A DNA stretch of 64,000 nucleotides, taken from the NCBI RefSeq assembly GCF_000648235.2, contig NZ_AP017977.1, positions 2,480,001 through 2,544,000 of the forward strand, in the 5' to 3' direction. Shown piece after piece: positions 56,206-64,000 of the stretch. The DNA comes from Neochlamydia sp. S13. GTDB taxonomy: Bacteria > Chlamydiota > Chlamydiia > Chlamydiales > Parachlamydiaceae. The position numbers were made by a program, and so were the translations under genes. Below the pieces are notes generated by a model. It saw only the letters and a list, made by a program, of their open reading frames with translations. It made no database searches and was not told the origin of the DNA. Numbering within the stretch: the first letter of the stretch is position 1; every line of letters begins with the position of its first letter.

Positions 56206-57672
56206 CTACCTTATTTTTTCTGCAATATCTTTCAAAGGATTTTCCGCTAATTCAAGCGTTTGCAGCTTAGACAGCTGCCCGATTTCTACAGGCAGGCTGG
56301 TGAGCTGGTTTTGATTTAAGTAAAGCCGTGTCAGCTGAGACAACTGCCCGATTTCTGCAGGCAAGCTGGTGAGCTGGTTGTTGTTTAAGTAAAGCGCTCG
56401 CAGCTGAGACAATCGCTCGATTTCTGTAGGCAGACTGGTGAGCTGGTTGTTGTTTAAGTAAAGGAGTTGCAGCTGAGGTAGCTGTCCTATTTCTTGAGGA
56501 AGAGAAGTAAGTTGGTTATTTTCTAAGCTAAGCGTTTGCAGCTGAGGTAGCTGCCCTATCTCTGCAGGAAGGCTGGTGAGCTGGTTTTGATTTAAGTTAA
56601 GCGCTCGCAGCTGAGACAGCTGCCCGATTTCTGCAGGAAGGCTGGTAAGCTGGTTGTTGTTTAAGTAAAGCTCTTGCAGCTCAGACAGTTGCTCGATTTC
56701 TCCAGGAAGGCTGGAGAGCTGGTTTTGATTTAAGTTAAGCCATTGTAGCTCAGACAGCTGCCCAATTTCTGCAGGCAGATTGGTGAGCTGGTTTTGGCTT
56801 AAATCAAACGTTTGCAGCTGAGACAATTGCCTGATTTCTGTAGGCAGAGCGGTGAGCTGGTTTTGATTTAAGTAAAGCACTTGCAGCTGAGACAATTGCC
56901 CGATTTCTGCAGGCAGAGCGGTGAGCTGGTTTTGACTTAAGTAAAGCAGTTGCAGCTGAGACAATTGCCCGATTTCTGCAGGCAGAGCGGTGAGCTGGTT
57001 TTGGCTTAAACCAATCCTTTGCAGCTGAGACAATTGCCGGATTTCTGTAGGCAGAGTGGTGAGCTGGTTTTCTATTAAGTTAAGCTTTTGCAGCTGAGAC
57101 AATTGGCCTATTTCTGTGGGTAAATAAGTCAAGCCTGCTTTAGATAAATCCAAAGCCGTGATGTTTTTACAATTTTCTTCAATCCAATCTTTAAGAAGCT
57201 CTCCTTTTTTTCCTAGAGGCAAGTGCTTAATTTCTTCTCGGTTCAAGTATTCTTCCCCACCAGGAAGTTTTTTCCAAAGTAAAAGGCGATTAATATTTAA
57301 GAGATAAGAAGAGTAATTAGCCAGAGTTAAGCCTCTTTTTTCTTCTGTTTTCTCTTTAAATTCCAAAGGAGAAATAGATTTAGCTAAGGTAAAAACTTGT
57401 TTAAAAACTTGATAAGCTTTTTCAGTAGAGGTAAGTATAGGATTGAGTTGATAAACTTTAGCTAACATAAGAGTTTGCTGGGTAGTGGCATTTCCCCGGG
57501 GGAAATGAAGCTGGGCTATTTGTTTATAAAGAGAAGGCATCACTTCAGAAGCCAGCAGATGATGCCATCTTTTACAGACGCTAAATAAGGAAGAAACTGC
57601 GCAAGCCTCTAAGATAGGGAGCAGCAACTCATTAGGCAAGCTTTCAATAGAGGCCGAAGAGAGAGGATGCAT
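56206..57672 (-). CDS. F-box and leucine-rich-repeat protein, C-terminus truncated
   Basis: This 488-residue protein starts at ATG 57672 ([17 protein letters not shown]) with AGGAAAT upstream; the frame is open further to 57804, but that part is promoter region. It has the F-box-like motif, the linker and twelve full LRR units plus caps. It ends ...LKDIAEKIR, where the paralogs continue QRFQL: the CAG codon has become TAG. Four to ten bases later the sequence joins the promoter region of the gene at 56106. Loss of five residues is probably tolerated. Confidence 0.85.
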   Translation of the reverse strand: MHPLSSASIESLPNELLLPILEACAVSSLFSVCKRWHHLLASEVMPSLYKQIAQLHFPRGNATTQQTLMLAKVYQLNPILTSTEKAYQVFKQVFTLAKSISPLEFKEKTEEKRGLTLANYSSYLLNINRLLLWKKLPGGEEYLNREEIKHLPLGKKGELLKDWIEENCKNITALDLSKAGLTYLPTEIGQLSQLQKLNLIENQLTTLPTEIRQLSQLQRIGLSQNQLTALPAEIGQLSQLQLLYLSQNQLTALPAEIGQLSQLQVLYLNQNQLTALPTEIRQLSQLQTFDLSQNQLTNLPAEIGQLSELQWLNLNQNQLSSLPGEIEQLSELQELYLNNNQLTSLPAEIGQLSQLRALNLNQNQLTSLPAEIGQLPQLQTLSLENNQLTSLPQEIGQLPQLQLLYLNNNQLTSLPTEIERLSQLRALYLNNNQLTSLPAEIGQLSQLTRLYLNQNQLTSLPVEIGQLSKLQTLELAENPLKDIAEKIR

Positions 57673-57721
57673 TTTATTTCCTGGGGTAGTGATAACTTTT
57701 ATCATTTTAATTTTTAAAGGC

Positions 57722-57750
57722 AATATAAAAAAATTAAAAAAGCAAGTCAA
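57722..57750 (-). promoter_or_regulatory. Promoter of the F-box/LRR gene at 56206
   Basis: On the minus strand TTGACT (57745-57750) and TATATT (57722-57727) are separated by 17 bp, the same cassette as in the other LRR genes. Confidence 0.65.
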
Positions 57751-57784
57751 ACGAATTCGTATCCTTATCACCAGGAGGGCATCA

Positions 57785-58265
57785 GCTAACTTGTTAGAGC
57801 GCAAGCTACTGTGCCTTGTAGGCGATAGCTAGATATAGAAGGTTTTTGCTCAGCTTTGGGCCCACCAAACGTAGCATGTTTTTGAGTTGCTATAATTTGA
57901 AGTTCAATCATCTGTATATATTTAAATTTTTTTTGCAAACTTATCTAATTTACGCTTAGCATCGCTTGGACATGAGAACTCTTGCTGCATGAGCTTAATA
58001 AAGGCTTTGGCTTCTTTTTCACTGCCCTTAAGGTAATGCTTGGCTAAGTAGGGTATTCTCTTTGATAGTTCACTTGGCTGAAAATGACTACCTATCTTTG
58101 TTCAAAGCCTGCATGGCAAGAGGTACTCTCAAAAGCTCGATAGCTTTCTACTATCTCTACAGTTTTGTCGTAAGGCACTTCAAATATGAGTTCTTTTACC
58201 TCTTTGATTTGCATGGGCACACGCGTGACAAATAAGCTTTGTTCTCTTTTAAAGATTTGTAAGGG
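57785..58265 (-). pseudogene. IS1634-like transposase C-terminal remnant
   Basis: On the minus strand the frames give QSLFVTRVPMQIKEVKELI, ESTSCHAGFEQR then VVIFSQ, KAFIKLMQQEFSCPSDAKRKL, and KYIQMIELQIIATQKHATFGG. These fit the end of IS1634-type transposases (FxTRVPxxxKEAKxLI, QRWLLVxS, FACxxDAxxxL). At least one frameshift and stops are present, and the N-terminal part is missing. It abuts the LRR promoter cassette on one side and the intron fragment on the other. Confidence 0.6.
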
Positions 58266-58284
58266 AGCTGGCTATGGAGGAACG

Positions 58285-58512
58285 TAAATGACTATGTGTG
58301 TAAATGGACAAAACGAAAATATCGCAAATACAATAGACACAAGATCAAAGCATGTCACTATATAGCACAGATTGCAAAGTCTTCTCCCAATTTATTCGTT
58401 CATTGGAAGCTTGGTTATATACCAACAGTTTAGATAATGAGAGCCGGATGAGCCGAGAGGCTTCCGTCCGGCTTTAAGAGGGGATGGGAGTGAAATCCGC
58501 CTGCTCTACTCA
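58285..58512 (+). mobile_element. Truncated group II intron, 3' end only
   Basis: The plus strand encodes the last part of a maturase (KYRKYNRHKIKACHYIAQIA, then LFVHWKLGYIPTV and stop). Domain V follows (GAGCCGGATGAG..GAGAGGCTTCCGTCCGGC, about 58440-58475) and a domain VI hairpin ends in CTACTCAC near 58510. It resembles but is not identical to the intact intron at 26941. Its 3' boundary falls inside the IS982 transposase sequence, just before YISHQLF, so the intron had inserted into that element. Confidence 0.7.
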
Positions 58513-58873
58513 CTTATCTCACCAATTGTTTATCAAGCTTTACGGCAGGGGCTTAGAAATTATTAATAGGCTTAGAAAGAATATGAAAAACAAGCTAATG
58601 TCACTGGCAGATAAGATTTTATTAAAAAAGCGAGGTGATTGAAAGCGTTAACAATAAATTGAAAACCTCTTGTCAAATCGAACATCCTCGACATCGCAGC
58701 GCTTGAAATTTTTTTGTCAATCTAATCAGCGAAATAGTGGCCTATGCTTACGAGCCCTGTAAGCCCTGCATGCAATTTACTCGCATGGAAAAGCAAAAGT
58801 TAATGAGTTGGCTTACAGTTTAGGTATAATTTGAAGCAACCTTAGAGTGTTTTCTTATCCGATAACTCGCGTA
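58513..58873 (+). pseudogene. IS982-family transposase 3' remnant
   Basis: The plus strand reads ISHQLFIKL, LEIINRLRKNMKNKLMSLADKI, then after a frameshift VIESVNNKLKTSCQIEHPRHRS. It ends in the terminal inverted repeat at 58854-58873. The 5' half is replaced by the group II intron fragment. Confidence 0.75.
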
Positions 58874-59084
58874 GATTAATAAAAAATAGAAAGAAAAAGA
58901 GGCTATTATCCATATAATTGAGGCAAAAGGCTTACTTGTAACTTTTAAAGAATAGAGTTGTCTCTAGAAACGAAGTTTCAAACAGCCCAACCGTAAAGGA
59001 GCGAAGCTTTCTATCTGCCATTAAATTTCATTGGGGGCAGAGAATAATAAACGCTAAAAAATTAGGGGCAAACCATGACTTTAA

Positions 59085-60755
59085 CTATTTACAATAAGCA
59101 AGGGCTGCTTCAATGTCTTTAAACATAAGGTCTTTTCCAATGGCTTCTGCTATTCCTGAGTTAATAAATAAATCATAGTTTTTATCATCGACATCAGCGA
59201 GCATAAATATTATGCCTTTCTTTTTACACTTCAATCCAAATTGCTTAATAGCTCGTAATCCAGTCGCGTCAATTAAGGGAGTTTTATGAAGACGTAGAAT
59301 AAAAACTCGGGGGTGATAGTTTAATTGAAAAAGAACCTCATCGAGTAGATCAGCCACGCTATAGAAAAATGGCCCTCTAATCTCGAAAACTGTCACATCA
59401 GAGGGGATATCTTTTCGAAAAAGAAGTTCAGCATCAGAAGGTTCTGCTATTTCATTTTTATTCTCCTTCACTAAATTTTGACAAATTTCTACGGTAGTTT
59501 TGTCAGTCATTCGTTTCAGAAATAGCAGAGCTGCCAAAATAATACCGACTTGTACAGCAACCGTAAGATCTATCAAAACGGTTAGTAAAAATGTGATGAG
59601 TAAAATAATTGCGTCACTCTGATGTCCTTTTAAAATTTCTATAACATGCGGCAGCTCGCTCATATTCCAAGCAACAAATGTTAGGACACCCGCCAGAGCC
59701 GCTAAGGGAATTTTCCCTGCTAGAGGAGCCAAAAAAAGCATAAGCAGAAGAAGGGTAATGGCATGAATCATACCTGCTACAGGCGTTTTGGCCCCCATTC
59801 TTATGTTAGCTGAGGTACGGGCAATGGCTCCTGTTGCTGGAATGCCTCCAAAGATTACTGATCCTATATTTGCTAATCCTTGAGCCACTAGCTCTCCATT
59901 TGATCTATGTTTGGTTCCTATCATTCCGTCGGCCACAACAGCGGATAATAAAGACTCTATGGCTCCTAATAAAGCTATTGTAATGGCGTCAGGGAGTACC
60001 GCTTTAAAAAGATCATAGGAAAAGTGAGGAAGGGCTGGGCTGGGAAGAGTTCTAGGGATTTCTCCAAATTTGGATTCAATAGTTTCAATAGGAAGATCAA
60101 AAAAATAGGCAGCAGTCGTAGCTAGAGTGATTGCAATGATTGCACCTGGCCATCTAGGATGATAATGCCTTAATACAAATATTAAGGTAAGCGTCGAAAA
60201 GGCAATTAAAAATGCCCATAGGTTCCATGTAGGTGCGATTTCATAATAAAATTTATACTTTTCAAGGAACTCAGAGGGAACTCTATCTGCCTCTAGTCCA
60301 AAAAAATCTTTAATTTGCGAAGAAAAAATAATCAGTGCGATGCCGGTGGTAAACCCTGTGATTACAGGGTAGGGAATAAATTTAAGAAGTACACCAAAGC
60401 GTGCCAACCCCATCAATACGATCAGGATACCCGCTATGAGGGTGGCCAAAGCTAAGCCTTCATATCCGTGCTTTTGTATGGCTGCATCTACGATGATAAC
60501 AAAAGCTCCTGTTGGGCCCCCAATTTGCACACGGCTACCACCCAGCAAAGAAATGAGAAAACCCGCGATAATTGCTGTAAATAATCCCCTTTCCGGTGAC
60601 ACCCCTGAAGCAATGGCGAAAGCCAGAGCCAATGGAAGCGCAATAACACCTACGCTGATTCCTGCAAAAAGATCATTTAAAAAGTATTCTTTTGAATAAC
60701 CTTCACGAAAACATACAATGCTTTTGGGAATAAAATCCGTATATTTAGATTGCAT
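59085..60755 (-). CDS. SulP family transporter with STAS domain
   Basis: This protein of 556 residues has a SulP membrane domain (LFAGISVGVIALPLALAFAIASGVSPERGLFTAIIAGF, LGGSRVQIGGPTGAFVIIV, GGIPATGAIARTSANIRMGA) and a C-terminal STAS domain (about 440-550, VFEIRGPFFYSVADLLDEV, HKTPLIDATGLRAIKQF). Close relatives carry sulfate or bicarbonate; the substrate is undetermined. I chose ATG 60755 (MQSKYTDF) with TAGGAC upstream over the TTG at 60797. It is a second, clearly different SulP from the one at 41984. Confidence 0.9.
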   Translation of the reverse strand: MQSKYTDFIPKSIVCFREGYSKEYFLNDLFAGISVGVIALPLALAFAIASGVSPERGLFTAIIAGFLISLLGGSRVQIGGPTGAFVIIVDAAIQKHGYEGLALATLIAGILIVLMGLARFGVLLKFIPYPVITGFTTGIALIIFSSQIKDFFGLEADRVPSEFLEKYKFYYEIAPTWNLWAFLIAFSTLTLIFVLRHYHPRWPGAIIAITLATTAAYFFDLPIETIESKFGEIPRTLPSPALPHFSYDLFKAVLPDAITIALLGAIESLLSAVVADGMIGTKHRSNGELVAQGLANIGSVIFGGIPATGAIARTSANIRMGAKTPVAGMIHAITLLLLMLFLAPLAGKIPLAALAGVLTFVAWNMSELPHVIEILKGHQSDAIILLITFLLTVLIDLTVAVQVGIILAALLFLKRMTDKTTVEICQNLVKENKNEIAEPSDAELLFRKDIPSDVTVFEIRGPFFYSVADLLDEVLFQLNYHPRVFILRLHKTPLIDATGLRAIKQFGLKCKKKGIIFMLADVDDKNYDLFINSGIAEAIGKDLMFKDIEAALAYCK

Positions 60756-61310
60756 AACTTGTCCTACATAATTAAATAAGCCAGTATCCCAGCACAATAG
60801 CTTGCAAGGATGGAGAGATAATTTTTTGGCTAAAAGAAAAAGTCTCTTTTTCCATGCTCCCTTTATATTTGCACCTGCTGCGAAATCAATCGTTTAAGTT
60901 TAACGACTTTAGCTCAACATACTAGCTTATTAACTGCTAGTAGGTTACATTACTAGGAAATGGTAAAACGGCATATTTCCAAAGTAAAATTATAAGCGGC
61001 TGTTTCATCCTTTTCTATCTAGCATAACTTAAAATGTAAGCTCATTCATGCTAAAAATAAGGCTTTGCTCTTAAGTTTATAAATTAACTAAATATTTAGT
61101 TTAATTTACCATTCATGCTAGGCGGCGTAAATTTTTCAGCTAAATCATCTTTTCTCTATTTTTTAAGCAGTTTTTCTTAGTCGTCAGGATCTCTTTCTCC
61201 CAAGTTTATCGATTGCATTAAGTCCGTGTTAAACTCACTTCAACGGTTGAAAATTAAGGAAAAATAAAAAGTAAGTTGTTAACTCTTCCATATTTTTTAA
61301 GAACAAAGCT
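60756..61310. other. Intergenic region between rpoN and the SulP gene
   Basis: About 550 bp of AT-rich sequence. No gene, RNA or strong terminator was recognised. Confidence 0.3.
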
Positions 61311-62795
61311 TTAATATTGGCGCCTTTGCTGAGCATTGCCTAGCTTGAGCTCGGTTCGATATTTGGCTATTGTACGTCTAGCGCAGTCCATTCCTTTTTC
61401 CGTTAATAGCTTAGATAAATTGGCATCGGACAAAGGATGTTTTTTATCTTCTTGGCTAATTATTTCCTTCAGTAAGCTTTTTATGGTATTGGAAGAAATG
61501 TCTTCTCCTTTTTGTGACTGTAAAGCGTTTGTAAAAAAGGAGCGCAAAGGAAGGATCCCGCGGGGAGTATCGATATATTTATTAGCAACTGCGCGGGCAA
61601 TAGTAGATTCATGCAAGTTCAATTGTTCGGCTATTGATTTCATTGTTAAAGGCATAAGCTTGCCGCAATCATCCAAGAAAAATTCCTTTTGCTGGTTGGT
61701 AAGTAGTTCTAAGATTTTTAAAAGAGTGTCATTACGCTGATGCACATTCTTAAAGAGCCATTTAGCCGAGGATAACTTAATACGAATAAACTCTTTGGTA
61801 TCTGAAGAAAGAGATTCATCCTCTAACATCTGCAAATAACGTCTATTAATCCGCATGGAGGGTAGAAAATCATTGTTTATGCGTACAGCTAAGTTATCAT
61901 TGCTTATTTCAATAGTAGCATCCGGAGTAATATATTGGACAAAATGTTTGAAATGTCCTGTTCCAGGATGCAGATCCAAGCGAGAAATATCTTTTTGCAG
62001 AGCCTTTGAGATTTCTTCCGAGGAGCAAGCAAGCTTTTTATTAATAGAAGGAATGCGATTATGAATAAGGTCTTCATAATGTTCTTCAAGAATTTTGTAA
62101 GCGAGAGTATGGTGCTTTTGGCGACATCGTAATTGAATAAGTAAAGATTCTTGCATATTGGCGGCTCCAACCCCATAGGGCTCGAAAGCTTGTATTGTTT
62201 TTAAAAGACTTTTAATTTTTCCTATAGGAAAATTATAAAGCCCAGCAATTTCTTGAAGGGGAGTTTGCAAAAATCCATTCTCATCAAAGTTACCAATGAT
62301 TGCTTCAGCTATTGCTCTATCTTCTTCATGATCAAAAGATTCTTTTGCCTGTTGCATTAAATATTCAAAAAGAGAACTTTCAGCGTAAATAGAGCTTTCC
62401 TGAAATGTCTTAAGCTTTTCTTCTTCTTGTGTGCGATGGCTGGAAGGAGGAAGATCGTATAGATAGTCCCGAAACTCTTCATCGAGTTTTTTCATAATCT
62501 CAAAATCATTTTCATTAAAAGATAATTCTTTTTCAGGTTGTTGTTCGCCTTCCTCAGGAATTTCTGCATTCTCTTCTTCTAACTTCTTTAAATTAGAATT
62601 CTCCTCTTCTCCTTCAATAAAATCGAGCAAAGGGTTTTGTTGAACTTCTTGCTCCACGGTTGCTGAAAGCTCTAGCACAGGCATTTGTAGCAAATGAATA
62701 GCCTGTTGCATTTGTGGCGACATCATCAGGCGCTGCGTTTGCTTAAGGCTTGTGGCTTGGCGAGCTAATAGGTTTAAAGAAATTGGATCACTCAT
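61311..62795 (-). CDS. rpoN: RNA polymerase sigma-54 factor
   Basis: This 494-residue sigma-54 directs RNA polymerase to -24/-12 promoters that need an AAA+ activator. The N-terminal glutamine-rich region I (TQRLMMSPQMQQAIHLLQMP, LSATVEQEVQQNPLLDF) binds the core and the activator; the acidic region II (60-110) is long; the core-binding part and helix-turn-helix (LNLHESTIARAVANKYIDTPRG) follow; the RpoN box ARRTIAKYRTEL is at 472-483. No activator is in the window, and no clear -24/-12 promoter was found by eye. Confidence 0.96.
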   Translation of the reverse strand: MSDPISLNLLARQATSLKQTQRLMMSPQMQQAIHLLQMPVLELSATVEQEVQQNPLLDFIEGEEENSNLKKLEEENAEIPEEGEQQPEKELSFNENDFEIMKKLDEEFRDYLYDLPPSSHRTQEEEKLKTFQESSIYAESSLFEYLMQQAKESFDHEEDRAIAEAIIGNFDENGFLQTPLQEIAGLYNFPIGKIKSLLKTIQAFEPYGVGAANMQESLLIQLRCRQKHHTLAYKILEEHYEDLIHNRIPSINKKLACSSEEISKALQKDISRLDLHPGTGHFKHFVQYITPDATIEISNDNLAVRINNDFLPSMRINRRYLQMLEDESLSSDTKEFIRIKLSSAKWLFKNVHQRNDTLLKILELLTNQQKEFFLDDCGKLMPLTMKSIAEQLNLHESTIARAVANKYIDTPRGILPLRSFFTNALQSQKGEDISSNTIKSLLKEIISQEDKKHPLSDANLSKLLTEKGMDCARRTIAKYRTELKLGNAQQRRQY

Positions 62796-63148
62796 ACCTC
62801 ACTATTTAAAAGATTTTTATAGAATTGACAAGAATTTTTTTAGTTTAGCCTTAGATGTCTGATGAATGTCACTTTGAGCTTTAGTAGGTTGCAAGACAGC
62901 TTAAAAAAAATAAGGCCAAGCCTGCAATTAATTCAGGGCTTAAACTATTTTTATTCCTCTTGTTTTTGCTAATAGCCGATAAATCTTAACTTATAGCATT
63001 TCTTTAATGGTGAGCTTTAATCTATGTAAATGAATATTTACTAAAACGTGGATTAAAAATATTTAAGCTGTTCATAATAAACGCCTTAAATTAAGAAAGT
63101 GAAAGAGGGATAAGGGAGAAAGCTAAAGAAGTAAACGGCAATTTCTTG
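62796..63148. other. Divergent intergenic region between rpoN and dnaB
   Basis: AT-rich; no gene or RNA was recognised apart from the dyad annotated separately at its right end. Confidence 0.3.
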
Positions 63149-63181
63149 GGATAAACTAGAGGTTTATAGTATAGTTTATCC
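63149..63181. promoter_or_regulatory. Perfect inverted repeat upstream of dnaB
   Basis: GGATAAACT (63149-63157) and AGTTTATCC (63173-63181) are perfect inverted arms, separated by 15 bp that contain TATAGTAT, a -10-like sequence. The right arm ends 20 bp before the dnaB ATG. With looser flanks the match extends to 12 of 13 positions. It could be an operator or a leader hairpin. Confidence 0.5.
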
Positions 63182-63201
63182 AAATTTAATGGGATGTGGA
63201 T

Positions 63202-64000
63202 ATGTCAGATAATCCTTCTAAAGTTCGCGTGGCTCCTAACTCTAAAGAATCTGAAATGATGGTTCTAGGATGCATGCTTACCAGTGTCAACGGCCTTAAC
63301 ATTGCGGCGGATGGCCTAGATGAGGCCGATTTTTATTACACCGAGCATAAAATCATTTTTGAGGTTTTAAAGACTTCTTATAAAAATGATAAGCCTGCTG
63401 ACGTGCATCTTGTCTGTGAAGAGTTAAAGCGCTTAAGTAAGCTAAAAGCGGCAGGTGGAGCTGCTTATATAACAACTTTAGCTCAATATGCTGGTACTTC
63501 CGCTTATATTGAAGAATACACCGACATTGTTCGCAACAAAGCTATTTTAAGACGCATGATTAATACGTCTCAAGTGGTTGAAAAAAAAGCCCTGGAAGAG
63601 CCACAAGATGTGCTGGGTGCTCTAGATGAAGCCCAGCAACTTTTTTATCAAATAAGCCAAACTGCCAATCAAACGACAGGTAAGCTGATTAGCCAAATTT
63701 TATCCGGCGTTAAGGCTGAAACGGCTACTCCTTTTTTGAAAGCTTTAGAAGAGCGGCAGGTTCGTTATCAAGAACGTGGGCCGGAAGAAAGTGGTATTAC
63801 TGGTCTTCCTACTTTCTATACCGACTTGGATAAGTTAATTAATGGACTCAATAATTCTAATTTGATGATCCTTGCTGCTCGCCCCGCTATGGGTAAAACG
63901 GCCTTAGCTATCAATATCGCCGAAAATGTCTGCTTTAAGAGCAATATGCCAGTAGGTGTTTTTTCCTTAGAGATGAGTGCAGAGCAACTCGTGCATCGAA
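63202..64000 (+). CDS. dnaB: Replicative DNA helicase DnaB (5' part, runs off the window)
   Basis: The first 266 codons are present. The N-terminal primase-interacting domain (PNSKESEMMVLGCMLTS, DEADFYYTEHKIIFEVL) is followed by a linker and the start of the RecA-like ATPase with ITGLPTFYTDLDKLINGL and the Walker A AARPAMGKTALAINIA near residue 231, then GVFSLEMSAEQLVHR. DnaB unwinds DNA at the replication fork. The RBS is a GGATGTGGA sequence before ATG 63202. No DnaA boxes or other origin signs were noticed nearby. Confidence 0.95.
   Translation, partial: MSDNPSKVRVAPNSKESEMMVLGCMLTSVNGLNIAADGLDEADFYYTEHKIIFEVLKTSYKNDKPADVHLVCEELKRLSKLKAAGGAAYITTLAQYAGTSAYIEEYTDIVRNKAILRRMINTSQVVEKKALEEPQDVLGALDEAQQLFYQISQTANQTTGKLISQILSGVKAETATPFLKALEERQVRYQERGPEESGITGLPTFYTDLDKLINGLNNSNLMILAARPAMGKTALAINIAENVCFKSNMPVGVFSLEMSAEQLVHR

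Noticed and set aside
56206-57804. Extended N-terminus (44 residues) of the LRR gene on the minus strand
   Set aside because: The extension covers the conserved promoter and RBS. The paralogs all start at MHP(L/I)SS.

Overview
The window comes from a chlamydia-like bacterium (Parachlamydiaceae), most likely a Neochlamydia-type symbiont of amoebae; this is inferred from gene content, not from a database search. The evidence is an AT-rich chromosome, a gene order around yebC, a GNAT acetyltransferase, prfB, a SWIB protein, lpxG, ispD and truA that matches what I recall of Chlamydia trachomatis CT457-CT463, a SWIB-domain protein, an Inc-like protein with a two-helix membrane hairpin, and an expanded family of F-box plus leucine-rich-repeat (LRR) proteins aimed at a eukaryotic host.

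Layout. 1-6.3 kb: three tandem F-box/LRR genes, each preceded by the same promoter and the same dead transposase fragment, then an LRR pseudogene and an IS982 remnant. 6.4-9.2 kb (minus): truA, ispD, lpxG-like and SWIB genes. 9.4-17.3 kb: a nucleotidyltransferase resembling plant plastid UGP3, a small membrane protein, a DUF2851 protein, prfB with an intact programmed +1 frameshift, a GNAT acetyltransferase, a SprT-like metalloprotease and yebC. 17.8-26.7 kb: the Inc-like protein, an archaeal/eukaryotic-type prolyl-tRNA synthetase, two small proteins, a TerC-type membrane protein and smc. 26.9-28.8 kb: a group II intron with its maturase. 29.7-37.7 kb: a large F-box/LRR protein with a frameshifted end, a P-type Mg2+ ATPase, and a protein with three repeats of about 125 residues. 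39-49 kb: an unusual 923-residue Hsp70, a SulP transporter, der, a PrmA-like methyltransferase, an FmdB zinc ribbon and groEL-groES behind a degenerate CIRCE element. 49.3-52.6 kb: a NamZ/DUF1343 exported protein and an F-box/beta-propeller-like protein. 52.8-58.9 kb: nested dead insertion sequences (IS982, IS66-like, IS1634-like, a group II intron fragment) and two more F-box/LRR genes on the minus strand. 59-64 kb: a second SulP transporter, rpoN, and the start of dnaB, which runs off the window.

How the parts fit. The core is conserved chlamydial housekeeping (translation, isoprenoid and lipid A synthesis, chromosome maintenance, chaperones, sigma-54). The accessory edges hold host-directed F-box/LRR genes embedded in transposon debris. 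LRR blocks in opposite orientation bracket about 49 kb of core genes, and the 69-bp LRR units are similar enough to recombine. The most unusual items are this amplified F-box/LRR cassette, the 125-residue repeat protein, the UGP3-like enzyme, the degenerate CIRCE overlapping a stop codon, and a strong dyad just upstream of dnaB.
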